Of a stretch of DNA of 64,000 nucleotides, positions 47,130-55,525 are shown piece by piece. The stretch lies in NCBI RefSeq assembly GCF_019037185.1, contig NZ_JAHHXM010000011.1, positions 1-64,000 of the forward strand, in the 5' to 3' direction. The notes under the pieces are model-generated. The model made no database searches. It was given only the letters and a program-made list of their open reading frames with translations, and was not told where the DNA came from. This DNA comes from Oceanobacillus caeni (GTDB lineage: Bacteria; Bacillota; Bacilli; Bacillales; Amphibacillaceae). Numbering within the stretch: the stretch's first letter is position 1; every line of letters starts with the position of its first letter. Both the position numbers and the translations under genes were made by a program.

Positions 47130-47272
47130 ATGAGTGGACCTAATCGCGAAAAGACAACTCTAGCTAGACTCCATTTTTGGTTGCATAATATTGGTTTGTC
47201 AGTCATGATGATTGCCATTGGTTTAGCTATTGCAGGTGTAAGCCCGATACTTTTATCGATAAGCAAAATCCA
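47130..47272 (+). pseudogene. Fragment resembling haem-copper oxidase subunit I
   Basis: A short open frame reads MSGPNREKTTLARLHFWLHN and continues IGLSVMMIAIGLAIAG. The LHFWLHNIG segment resembles cbb3/NorB-type oxidase subunit I. It then runs into the Rpn-family relic. Only about 46 codons, no neighbours of that pathway, so a relic at best. Confidence 0.35.
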
Positions 47273-47606
47273 GTAGTAGCAGCACTCCTATGTAAAATGG
47301 GATTAAACCCAGCAAAGATGGAGTTAATTTTTGGATTTTTCGAAACTTACCTAAAGTTAAACGAAAAGGGGAAAAACAAATGAATGAGAAAGTTGCGAAA
47401 TTACCAAAAGAAGAAGCGGATCGCATTCTAGAATTACCTAATTCTTATTTGGAAAAGGGGATTGAAATAGGTAAAGAAAACGAACGAGAAAAAGTAGTGC
47501 AAAACATGCTGAAAAGGGCCTGCCCGTTGAACAAATTGCGGAGTTATCGGGAATAAGTGTAAAAAATGTGATTAAGATAAAAGAAAAGTTAAGTGGTGGA
47601 AACTAG
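47252..47606 (+). pseudogene. 3' fragment of an Rpn-family nuclease gene
   Basis: Reads FIDKQNPVVAALLCKMG, then LNPAKMELIFGFFETYLKL, then in shifted frames KLPKEEADRILELPNSYLEK and GLPVEQIAELSGISVKNVIK. This matches the 3' third of the intact gene at 50135, with an internal deletion and two frameshifts. Confidence 0.85.
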
Positions 47607-47629
47607 GTAAGATGGAGATAGTGCATATG

Positions 47630-47692
47630 TTGCCTATCCCCATTTTTCCTTCAATAACCGAATCTCTTTTTCATTCATGGGGTACTTTTTCC
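47630..47692 (-). pseudogene. Duplicated 3' end of nfo
   Basis: On the minus strand this reads KVPHE, a stop, and then in a shifted frame NEKEIRLLKEKWG, paralleling the end of the endonuclease IV at 45423 (VPHEKEIKQLQEKWG). The nucleotide match covers about 55 bases. The rest of the region to 47913 shows only further disrupted coding-like sequence. Confidence 0.7.
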
Positions 47693-47913
47693 GCTATCCA
47701 ACGCGCTGCCCAACCACATCTTGGTGGAAATATTGATTTAATATTATGAGAAATAATACCCAAATGATTTACATCGTAGTGAACGTTATTCGGGTATTTA
47801 TTTTCTACAGAAGTATGTTGAAATTCAGGAGTAAGAAAATTCGCTACTCTGCGTTATCACCAAAAACGCATAATTGAATATAATCCTACTCAACCATGCG
47901 TCATTTGAAGATA

Positions 47914-48912
47914 TTATTTTTTTCGAGCTTTAATAAATCCGTCCACAGCATCCCACACTAAACCGATAACAAGCAGAATGATAATCCAAAATGTTAACTG
48001 ATCCCATACCTTATTTACAATGTCAAACGCTTCAGATCCAACTGTAACCACACCGGCTTCTGCTAATTCGTTCATAAATTCAGGATTCCAAAAATCAGGG
48101 CCATTTATTATAAATACTATCGCGGCCATGGAAACTGCATTCACAATGATCGTAACAATTGCTAACTTATATGTCCATTTTCCTGAAACGAGTTTTAGGC
48201 ATTCTTTTAAAATTCCGAACCCAAATAGGAGAATGATAAACATCAAATACGAACCATACGTTTGCTCATTCAAGAATGGAACAACACCAGTAAATTCGTC
48301 TTGGAATACCCAAATTCCAAAATAGTCACTGGAAAAGGCGAGAAATGCAATAAAAATAGCGTAAAAAATAATTCCTGCTATGGATTCACCACGTTTAATT
48401 TGTCTCTTTTCATCTGGAATTGGTGGTAAATCGGATGGTTTCCATTCCTGGCCGATTAAATCCTTTCGCTTTACCTCCCCGGATCGTTCACCTATCGCAA
48501 AGCTAAATGTCGTCCAACCGAAAGCCATCGGAAGGGAAGTAACCAGTGAAACAATCATATCAATAAAATAATCTAGAATAGAAATGGGATCTAAAATAGT
48601 TTGGATTAAAAAGCCGATACCAATACCAGCACTTACCACAATAAGAACAATCTTTAATACTAAAATATAGGAATCAAAAAGTTCCGGACCAATTAAATAT
48701 TTCTTAGTACCCCGATATTTTTCTGCTAATTCATTTGGGCTATCAAGTTCCAATAATACATCCTCAACATCACTTTCTTTTATATTCGCAATACCAACTC
48801 GTTCTTCCAACATATCTTCAATTAATCCACGAAGCTCATCAGCAATGTCTTTTCGTTGAGCTTGTGGCAGCTTTTGGGTAACCGCATAGATATACCGATC
48901 AATGGTCTCCAT
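47914..48912 (-). CDS. Membrane protein with N-terminal HAAS-like domain (DUF1700 type)
   Basis: A 332-residue protein. Residues 1-60 (METIDRYIYAVTQKLPQAQR ... DELRGLIEDMLEERVG) form the helical HAAS-type domain usual for partners of PadR regulators. About seven or eight membrane segments follow. I start at ATG 48912, seven bases behind AAGGGGACG. The gene overlaps padR by 14 bases. Such pairs are thought to form a regulator/anti-regulator unit. Confidence 0.82.
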   Translation of the reverse strand: METIDRYIYAVTQKLPQAQRKDIADELRGLIEDMLEERVGIANIKESDVEDVLLELDSPNELAEKYRGTKKYLIGPELFDSYILVLKIVLIVVSAGIGIGFLIQTILDPISILDYFIDMIVSLVTSLPMAFGWTTFSFAIGERSGEVKRKDLIGQEWKPSDLPPIPDEKRQIKRGESIAGIIFYAIFIAFLAFSSDYFGIWVFQDEFTGVVPFLNEQTYGSYLMFIILLFGFGILKECLKLVSGKWTYKLAIVTIIVNAVSMAAIVFIINGPDFWNPEFMNELAEAGVVTVGSEAFDIVNKVWDQLTFWIIILLVIGLVWDAVDGFIKARKK

Positions 48913-49261
48913 TCTTTTCGTCCCCTTCATTTTCAATAACATGATTTAAGCTGGAAACGATGCTTTTCCATTCTACAACCAGCAAATCAAAAACTTCCTT
49001 TCCCGTTTTACTCAGTAAATAATATTTCCTCGGTCTAGCCTCATTCGTATCCCATTGACTATCTAAAAGACCCTGTTTTTCTAATCTTCTTAGCAATGGG
49101 TATAATGTTCCAGGCTCAACAGGTATCCCCTTTTCGCTTAGCATCGTTACGAGGGAATATCCATATTGGGCTTCAGAAAGTTGGCTTAGTACACCAATCG
49201 TAATGGTACCTCGTCTCAATTCCTGCAACAATTTATCTAAATGTTCCTTTGCGTCAGCCAC
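48899..49261 (-). CDS. PadR-family transcriptional regulator
   Basis: A 120-residue PadR winged-helix protein (QELRRGTITIGVLSQLSEAQ, YGYSLVTMLSEKG, EPGTLYPLLRRLEKQGLL, PRKYYLLSKTGKE). GTG start; AGGAG lies about nine bases upstream. It likely represses its own two-gene operon. The inverted repeat TGTGCACTTTA / TAATGTGCA-like sequence near 49290-49320 upstream could hold its operator. Confidence 0.9.
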   Translation of the reverse strand: MADAKEHLDKLLQELRRGTITIGVLSQLSEAQYGYSLVTMLSEKGIPVEPGTLYPLLRRLEKQGLLDSQWDTNEARPRKYYLLSKTGKEVFDLLVVEWKSIVSSLNHVIENEGDEKNGDH

Positions 49262-49470
49262 ATAATCAACTCCTGGATTTATTATAATGTATGATGCACA
49301 CTATTGTAAAGTGCACATTAATGTTGCTTATAAAATGTACTAAAGAGAAAATGGTCTTATTAATGTGGTTTTGATATTGAGATAGAATTCTTTGCCCCTT
49401 TGGATTTTGTCTAAAGGTTTACAGCCACTTTAATTTGGGGCCGAATTGCCTTTTTAGGAAAAAGTTGCCC

Positions 49471-49514
49471 TTTCTTAAGTTGTTATATTTTATTGTAATG
49501 CATTAAAATAAAAG
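49471..49514. repeat. 44-bp promoter-like repeat, copy B, with palindrome
   Basis: Matches 42530-42573 with four mismatches. The core TTGTAATGCATTAAAA (49493-49508) is a degraded form of the palindrome. It ends 17 bases before the start codon of the next gene, so it overlaps or is the promoter. Confidence 0.6.
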
Positions 49515-49531
49515 AAAAGCGAGGTGATCCT

Positions 49532-50014
49532 GTGATTTATGAGTTAAAAATTACATTACGTCTTTTAGATGAATCTGTTTTTCGTAAAATTCAGGTTGAC
49601 GGAAGGATAACTTTTTATGATTTACATCATATACTACAAATTGCATTTGACTGGGATAATTATCATTTACATGACTTTTCCGTTACGAAGACAAATGGGA
49701 CTAGGGTAGAGGATGTGTCGATTACGCCAAATAGTGAGAAAGAAGATAATTTTTTTATCATGAACGATGAATATGATGAAAAGAAAGAAAAAATATCTGA
49801 TTGGTTTAAAATGGCGAAAGATACTGTTATCTATACATATGATTTTGGTGATGACTGGAGACATGAAATTACTTTACTAAAAAAGATAAAGCCCGAAAAA
49901 GGGGTCAAGTATCCACACTGTGTTGATGCTGAATATTTGGCACCCGAAGAAGATAGTGGGGGTCAATTCTGTTTAGGGGAAGCTGAACCGGAGGATATAG
50001 ACCGAAAGTGGTAA
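49532..50014 (+). CDS. Plasmid pRiA4b ORF-3-like protein
   Basis: A 160-residue protein of the pRiA4b ORF-3/IS1096 TnpR-like family: YELKITLRLLDESVFRKIQV, LHHILQIAFDWDNYHLHDF, YTYDFGDDWRHEI and YPHCVDAEYLAPEEDSGG. These proteins often accompany mobile elements, and their function is unknown. The usual C-terminal extension is missing or replaced after GGQFCLGEAEPEDIDRKW, so it may be slightly truncated. GAGGTGATC precedes the GTG start. Confidence 0.85.
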   Translation: MIYELKITLRLLDESVFRKIQVDGRITFYDLHHILQIAFDWDNYHLHDFSVTKTNGTRVEDVSITPNSEKEDNFFIMNDEYDEKKEKISDWFKMAKDTVIYTYDFGDDWRHEITLLKKIKPEKGVKYPHCVDAEYLAPEEDSGGQFCLGEAEPEDIDRKW

Positions 50015-50134
50015 AACGGATCCTTTTTTATTTTTTTCGATCTTTGATAAATCTGGAGTAAATATAGATAAATGTTGTAATTTTTAGTATAATCGAATAG
50101 AGTTACTATCAAAATTTAGAAAGGTTGTAATCTA

Positions 50135-51058
50135 TTGGAATCATCATTATTTGTCCTCGAAAGAAAACCCCCTTACATTGACCACGACCGCTTGTTCAAG
50201 GAGTTAATTCAGACCTTTTTCCAAGAATTCATCGAGGCGTTTTTCCCCGAAGAGTATTCCTACATCAATTTTTCCACAGCAAGATTCCTAGAACAAGAAA
50301 TATTTACGGATATTATAAAAGGTGAGAGGCGAAGAATTGATATCTTAGCCGAAGTTAACTTCAAAGGAGAAGATAAAATACTTCTTATTCATATCGAACC
50401 ACAGTCTTACTACCAACAAGAATTCCATGAACGTATGTTTATTTATTATTCCCGTCTCTACGAAAAACATCGCAAACCCATTTTACCAATCGCTATTTTT
50501 AGCTATAATGATCGTAAAGAAGTCCCTGAACAATTAACCGTGAAGTTCCCAAGCCTATCTGTATTAGAATTTCGTTACCTTAAACTTCATTTGATTAACA
50601 AGAACTGGCGTCAATTTATCCATAAGGACAATCCGGCTGCAGCTGCACTACTCAGCAAAATGGGATATACGGAGGAAGAACGTGTACAAGTAAAACTGGA
50701 ATTTTTGCGTATGGTTAGTCGAATGGAATTAAATCCGGCAAAAATGGAGTTAATCTACGGTTTTTTTGAAACATATCTGAAGTTAAACGATAAGGAGGAA
50801 GAACAAATGAATAAAGAAGTTTCGAAATTACCAAAAGAAGAAGCGGATCGAATCCTTGAACTACCCAATTCTTATATAGAAAAGGGAATTGAAATTGGAA
50901 TAAAAGAGGGAATTGAAAAAGGAATTGAAAAAGAAAGAGAACAAGTAGTTCACAACATGCTGAAAAAAGGGCTATCCCTTGAACTAATTGCAGAAGTGTC
51001 GGGGTTAAGTATAGATAAAGTAGTAAAGATAAAAGATAATTTGGATGGCGAAATTTAG
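50135..51058 (+). CDS. Rpn-family recombination-promoting nuclease/putative transposase
   Basis: A 307-residue protein with a PD-(D/E)XK nuclease core: RLFKELIQTFFQEF, RRIDILAEVNFKGED (catalytic Asp) and LLIHIEPQSYYQ (Glu-x-Gln). Residues about 240-305 form a charged repeat region (IEIGIKEGIEKGIEKERE) and a helix-turn-helix-like tail (GLSLELIAEVSGLSIDKVVK). Rpn proteins are DNA nucleases promoting RecA-independent recombination or acting in phage defence. TTG start with AAAGG upstream. Fragments of relatives lie at 47252 and 51165. Confidence 0.85.
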   Translation: MESSLFVLERKPPYIDHDRLFKELIQTFFQEFIEAFFPEEYSYINFSTARFLEQEIFTDIIKGERRRIDILAEVNFKGEDKILLIHIEPQSYYQQEFHERMFIYYSRLYEKHRKPILPIAIFSYNDRKEVPEQLTVKFPSLSVLEFRYLKLHLINKNWRQFIHKDNPAAAALLSKMGYTEEERVQVKLEFLRMVSRMELNPAKMELIYGFFETYLKLNDKEEEQMNKEVSKLPKEEADRILELPNSYIEKGIEIGIKEGIEKGIEKEREQVVHNMLKKGLSLELIAEVSGLSIDKVVKIKDNLDGEI

Positions 51059-51503
51059 TTATCCGGATGGGCTGGTGCAATGGGATTTCGTATCAGCCCC
51101 TTTTATTTAATTAAAAGAAATGTGTTTTTATAGATCTAGACAAATCCAGCTGTAACACCATTTCTTATGAAAAAATGGGATATACGAAGGAAGATTGCGT
51201 AAAAGTGAAATTGGAATATTTCCAGTTATAGTAAGACAAGGAATTACAGTGGATATTGCTATTATTATCTTCCCTCTTACTAGCTAGAAGTAGTCCAAGA
51301 AGTGATTTTGATATAGCATCATTGGAAAGATGCATTGGGGAATAACGAATTGTCCAGGTTAAAGTTTCAGACCACAGCATATTCGAAATTCCCCGCCATT
51401 ACATCGTTATAACACCAATCAAAGGACTAATAGTTCATTTTGTTTTAAATCTTGCTCGAAACGGAACGGATTCTGGTTCCGTAAATGGTTACTGAACATA
51501 TGA
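51059..51503. other. Gene-free stretch holding an Rpn-gene fragment
   Basis: At 51165-51230 the plus strand reads LMKKMGYTKEDCVKVKLEYF before a stop, matching LLSKMGYTEEERVQVKLEFL of the intact Rpn gene. It is a third, very short copy. The rest of the stretch to nhaC shows no gene or clear terminator. Confidence 0.65.
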
Positions 51504-52925
51504 TTAACTGTTACTTAAAGCCTTCACCTCTTGTTCCTGATGACCTTCTTCATACTCTATCGTAAAACCTGTGAATCCATAAATAATAGCGAAGATTGGA
51601 CTTAAAAGGCATAAAAAAGCGAACGGTGCATAGCTAAGGGCACTGACTCCCAGCGTTGCAAACATAAAGGCACCACAGGTATTCCAAGGGACAAGTGGAG
51701 ATGTCATGGTTCCAGCGTCTTCCACCGTTCGTGATAGGTTTTTTAACTTGAGCCCTCTTCTTTTATATTCTGCTGCATACATTCTTGCAGGAATAATGAT
51801 GGATAGGTATTGATCACAGCCAACTATATTGGAGGCGATTGATGTTCCGACAGTTGTTGTAATAAGGCTTCCAGTAGATTTTACTAAGTTCATTAGGCTT
51901 TCTACAATAACGGCGAAAAATCCCGCTATTTCCAATATTCCTCCGAAGCTCATGGCGATTAGAATTAATGACACCGTCCATAGCATGGCTTCTACACCAC
52001 CATTGTTCAGTAGATTGTTTAAAACCTCCATATCTGTTTCGATAGAGTACCCATAATACATGGTTGTAAGGGTCTCTTTAATGGATACCCCTTGTACGAG
52101 AATTGCGCAAACAGCTCCCATTAGTGAACCGATGGCTAGTGCTGGCATGGCTGGCATTTTACGAATCATCATCATGATAACGATTGCTGGTACAACGAGA
52201 AGCCATGGAGATAGATTATAGATTTGTGATAGATTTTCTTGAAGAAGTGCAACTTGTTCGATATCTGATCCATCTCCAGATGAAAAGAACCCTAAAATGA
52301 AGTATATGATTAATGAGATAATTAATGATGGAATGGTGGTGTATAACATATGTTTAATGTGCTCGAAAAGTTCTGAACCAGCAACTCCTGGCGTAAGATT
52401 TGTTGTTTCAGATAGCGGAGATATTTTGTCCCCAAAATAGACACCAGAAATGACGGCACCAGCTGCCATAGCAGGGTTAACCCCTAGTCCTTCTGAAACC
52501 CCCATAAGTGCAATTCCTATAGTACCCGCGGCAGTCCAAGCATTTCCAGATGCAAGTGCAACAATACAAGAAATTAGGCAGGCTGCAAATAGAAAATAGG
52601 TTGGTGACAGAATTTCCATCCCGTAGTAAATCATTGTCGGAACAATACCGCCTGCAATCCATGTTCCGATTATGATACCGATTACAAGTAAAATTAAAAT
52701 GGCTTGTAATGATAAACTAACTCCTTTAATTATTCCTTTTTCTAACGTGTTCCAAGAATATCCTAACGAAAGTGCAGTAATGGATGCAACAATGGCACTT
52801 AAGAATAAAGGAATATGTGGATCAGTTTCATAGATTCCAATCCCGATTATTAGAGCAATAACCATAAAGATAATCGGAATCAATGCTACATAAAGCGTAG
52901 GCTTTTTTTGTGTTTCTGGATTCAT
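51504..52925 (-). CDS. nhaC: Na+/H+ antiporter, NhaC family
   Basis: An inner-membrane secondary transporter of 473 residues and about 11-12 helices. Typical stretches are ALASGNAWTAAGTIGIALMG, SGVYFGDKISPLSETTNL and SIASNIVGCDQYLSIIIPAR. Start at ATG 52925 behind AGGAGGAA. A sigma-54 promoter (52963-52980) lies immediately upstream on this strand, unusual for an antiporter. This suggests it serves the neighbouring catabolic regulon, perhaps as an exchanger for an amine or organic acid. Confidence 0.88.
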   Translation of the reverse strand: MNPETQKKPTLYVALIPIIFMVIALIIGIGIYETDPHIPLFLSAIVASITALSLGYSWNTLEKGIIKGVSLSLQAILILLVIGIIIGTWIAGGIVPTMIYYGMEILSPTYFLFAACLISCIVALASGNAWTAAGTIGIALMGVSEGLGVNPAMAAGAVISGVYFGDKISPLSETTNLTPGVAGSELFEHIKHMLYTTIPSLIISLIIYFILGFFSSGDGSDIEQVALLQENLSQIYNLSPWLLVVPAIVIMMMIRKMPAMPALAIGSLMGAVCAILVQGVSIKETLTTMYYGYSIETDMEVLNNLLNNGGVEAMLWTVSLILIAMSFGGILEIAGFFAVIVESLMNLVKSTGSLITTTVGTSIASNIVGCDQYLSIIIPARMYAAEYKRRGLKLKNLSRTVEDAGTMTSPLVPWNTCGAFMFATLGVSALSYAPFAFLCLLSPIFAIIYGFTGFTIEYEEGHQEQEVKALSNS

Positions 52926-52962
52926 CTTCGTTCCTCCTCGTAAAATTCCCTTTACCATTTTC

Positions 52963-52980
52963 TTGCAAAAAGTATGCCAA
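52963..52980 (-). promoter_or_regulatory. Sigma-54 promoter of nhaC
   Basis: On the minus strand TTGGCATACTTTTTGCAA has GG and GC ten bases apart, the -24/-12 arrangement. It differs by only two bases from the promoter at 55453. Confidence 0.85.
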
Positions 52981-53002
52981 ATTTAAATTTATTAGTGTTA
53001 TT

Positions 53003-53016
53003 TGTAAGCGGTTTCC
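53003..53016. promoter_or_regulatory. Possible cre (CcpA) site
   Basis: TGTAAGCGGTTTCC matches the cre consensus TGWAARCGYTWNCW at 12 of 14 positions. It lies in the divergent region of nhaC and the sigma-54 activator. This suggests carbon catabolite repression. Confidence 0.5.
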
Positions 53017-53182
53017 AATGGTTGTGATAAAATACTAAATATAACAAATAATAAATTTGTAAACATAACTTTAAAGAGTATGATTTTTCTGTTAATATTT
53101 ATGCAAGAAAGCATAGCTATTCATTTTTGAATAAATTAAGATACTTTTCATTTTATGTGCAAGAAATGGGGGACTGTACAAA

Positions 53183-55294
53183 ATGTTCGAAGCCATTCAA
53201 AGTAAATTAAAGCCGATAATTGTCATATCGGAAAATCAGAGAATAAAAGAAAAACTCATCGATGATCAAAGCGATTATATCTTCTTGGAAAGGAATCATG
53301 AGCTTTATGCTTATGTTTATACCAAAGAGGTGCAATATGACGCGAATTGGGAAGAAATCCAATCCTATGCCAATCCGATAGAAGAACTAGTTATCTTTAA
53401 TGAAGGGAAAGATCTCTCTTTTCCCTTTATTTTCCAAGTGTTAGGGCAACCTATTATTTTGGTTAAAGATAGAAATAGTAAGTTGATTGGCTATATTCAT
53501 CGAGAAGATATACTTATTGAATTGTTGAAAAGAGAGAACCAGAATGGAGATTTTATAAAGCTTTTATTAACTTCGATACCACTAGGAATGTTCATTGTTG
53601 ATCGGGATAAGAAAATTGTAAATTATAATGATTCTGGGTTGAAAATGATTCGCAGTCAAAAAGAAGATGTTCTTGGTGCCGATGCTAGGTCCATATTTTC
53701 GGAGGAGCATTTAAATAGTGTTTTTTTAACAGGGAAAACCATGCTAAACCAAATTCATATTACAGATGAAATGGGAGTGCTAGTCGACTACAGCCCTGTT
53801 ATGGTCCGAGATGGTGAAAAGGAAAAAGTGGACGGGGCGGTCATTATTGTCCAGGATTTACCGATGGTCGAAGAAATGGCTGTGGAAATGGATTTTGTCA
53901 AAAACCTAAATCACGATCTAAATGCTATTCTGGCTACGATTTATGATGAGATTCTCATTGTGAATGGTGAAGGAGAGCTTATTCGTCATAGTGAAAATTA
54001 TATTTCTGATTTTTGGAGAATCAACTTAAAGGAATTGATAGGAAAAAGTTTACTTGATTTAGAACAGGCAGGCTTGTTTACTCCGTCCGTTACAAGACTA
54101 GTAATGGAGAAAAGGGAAAAAGTTTCGGTAGTTCAAGAGACGGATTCTGGATTGAAAATCTTATCCATCGGGAATCCAATATTTAACGAAGATGGAGAAC
54201 TTCTTCGGATTGTGATTGCTTCAAGGGATATTACAGAACATACGAAGCTAAAGTCGGAGCTTGAGAAGACAAAAGAAAAGTCAGATAAATATAAGGAAGA
54301 ACTAAATCATTTGAAAAATAAAGAAAGTCCTTCCGATCGTATTATCTATAGCAGTCAAAAAATGGAAAAGATCATCATGCAAATTGAAAAGCTAGCCAAA
54401 TTCTCCTCCACTGTACTTATTCAAGGAGAATCCGGCGTTGGTAAGGAATTGATTGCAAAGGAAGTCCATAAACGTGGAAGCCGGTCAAAGAATACTTTCC
54501 TTACGATAAATTGTGGGGCTATACCTGAAAATTTGTTGGAAAGTGAATTGTTTGGCTATACGAAAGGTGCTTTTACGGGTGCGGATAACAACGGGAAAAT
54601 CGGTTATTTTCAAAGGGCGAATGGTGGGATTTTATTTCTTGATGAGATCGGAGAAATTTCGCAGCAGTTGCAAGTGAAATTATTGCGTGTCCTTCAAGAA
54701 AATGAGGTTGTTCCAATTGGTAGTACCGATCCGGTTCCAATTGATGTTCAAATTATTGCAGCAACGAATAAGAATTTAGAGAAAATGGTAGAGGATGGAA
54801 CCTTTAGGGAGGATTTGTATTATAGGATTAATGTTATTCCACTAAACATTCCGCCGTTAAGGGAGCGTCCAGAAGATGTTCCTTTACTTGCTCATCATTT
54901 TATTCAAAAGCTAAATAAGAAGTATCAGAAGAAATATCATTTTTCACCAGATGCACTTAGTCTACTAGAGTTATATGCTTGGCCGGGGAATATCAGAGAG
55001 TTGCAGAATTTAATTGAGCGGTTATTTATTACAGCGGAGGATGATGTGATTACTTCTGATGTTGTGAGTCAATTTTTACGGTTCGATGTTTCTGGTAAGT
55101 CTAAACCAATGATTACGGGGATAATGCCGCTCCAGAAAGCGCAAGAATATGTAGAGGAACAATTAATTACACTGGCAATCCAGCAGTATAAAACAACAAC
55201 TAAAGCGGCTAGGGCACTAGGAATAAGTCAATCTGCAGTTAGTCGTAAATATAAGAAGATTCAGGAACGTAAGAATCAATCAAGACCTGTCTAA
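53183..55294 (+). CDS. Sigma-54-dependent transcriptional activator (PAS-AAA+-HTH)
   Basis: A 703-residue enhancer-binding protein. The N-terminus (about 1-115) is CBS-like (ILVKDRNSKLIGYIHREDIL), followed by two PAS domains (about 125-225 and 240-350). The AAA+ domain (about 385-620) carries Walker A GESGVGKELIAKE, the sigma-54 contact loop GAFTGA, Walker B GGILFLDEIGEI and the arginine finger REDLYYRINVIPL. A TyrR-like HTH ends the protein (TTKAARALGISQSAVSRKY). It probably senses a small ligand through its PAS domains and drives nhaC and the operon at 55526. Confidence 0.92.
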   Translation: MFEAIQSKLKPIIVISENQRIKEKLIDDQSDYIFLERNHELYAYVYTKEVQYDANWEEIQSYANPIEELVIFNEGKDLSFPFIFQVLGQPIILVKDRNSKLIGYIHREDILIELLKRENQNGDFIKLLLTSIPLGMFIVDRDKKIVNYNDSGLKMIRSQKEDVLGADARSIFSEEHLNSVFLTGKTMLNQIHITDEMGVLVDYSPVMVRDGEKEKVDGAVIIVQDLPMVEEMAVEMDFVKNLNHDLNAILATIYDEILIVNGEGELIRHSENYISDFWRINLKELIGKSLLDLEQAGLFTPSVTRLVMEKREKVSVVQETDSGLKILSIGNPIFNEDGELLRIVIASRDITEHTKLKSELEKTKEKSDKYKEELNHLKNKESPSDRIIYSSQKMEKIIMQIEKLAKFSSTVLIQGESGVGKELIAKEVHKRGSRSKNTFLTINCGAIPENLLESELFGYTKGAFTGADNNGKIGYFQRANGGILFLDEIGEISQQLQVKLLRVLQENEVVPIGSTDPVPIDVQIIAATNKNLEKMVEDGTFREDLYYRINVIPLNIPPLRERPEDVPLLAHHFIQKLNKKYQKKYHFSPDALSLLELYAWPGNIRELQNLIERLFITAEDDVITSDVVSQFLRFDVSGKSKPMITGIMPLQKAQEYVEEQLITLAIQQYKTTTKAARALGISQSAVSRKYKKIQERKNQSRPV

Positions 55295-55295
55295 T

Positions 55296-55341
55296 GAATG
55301 CATACCGTTATGCTTCACTGCATAATGGTATGCATTTTTAC
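55296..55341 (+). terminator. Terminator of the sigma-54 activator gene
   Basis: ATGCATACCGTTATG pairs with CATAATGGTATGCAT around CTTCACTG, followed by TTTTAC. Confidence 0.85.
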
Positions 55342-55400
55342 ATAATAAAGAGTATTTATAATAGTAGGAAAAGGCATGTTTTTTAAAAGAAAAAGTTTTT

Positions 55401-55422
55401 AAATACCAATTAATTGGTATTT
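55401..55422. promoter_or_regulatory. 22-bp perfect palindrome, likely activator binding site
   Basis: AAATACCAATT followed by its reverse complement. It is centred about 43 bases upstream of the -24 element at 55455, where an enhancer-binding protein could act. Confidence 0.65.
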
Positions 55423-55452
55423 GAGAAGGTTTTAAAGAAAAAACACCTTCTG

Positions 55453-55470
55453 TTGGCATAGTTTTTGCAT
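55453..55470 (+). promoter_or_regulatory. Sigma-54 promoter of the aminotransferase operon
   Basis: TTGGCATAGTTTTTGCAT, with GG at 55455 and GC at 55467 separated by ten bases, fits the -24/-12 consensus. Confidence 0.88.
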
Positions 55471-55525
55471 ATATAAATGTGAGATGGACTTTATCAAGCA
55501 ATAAAAATTGGGAGGTTTTTATATT

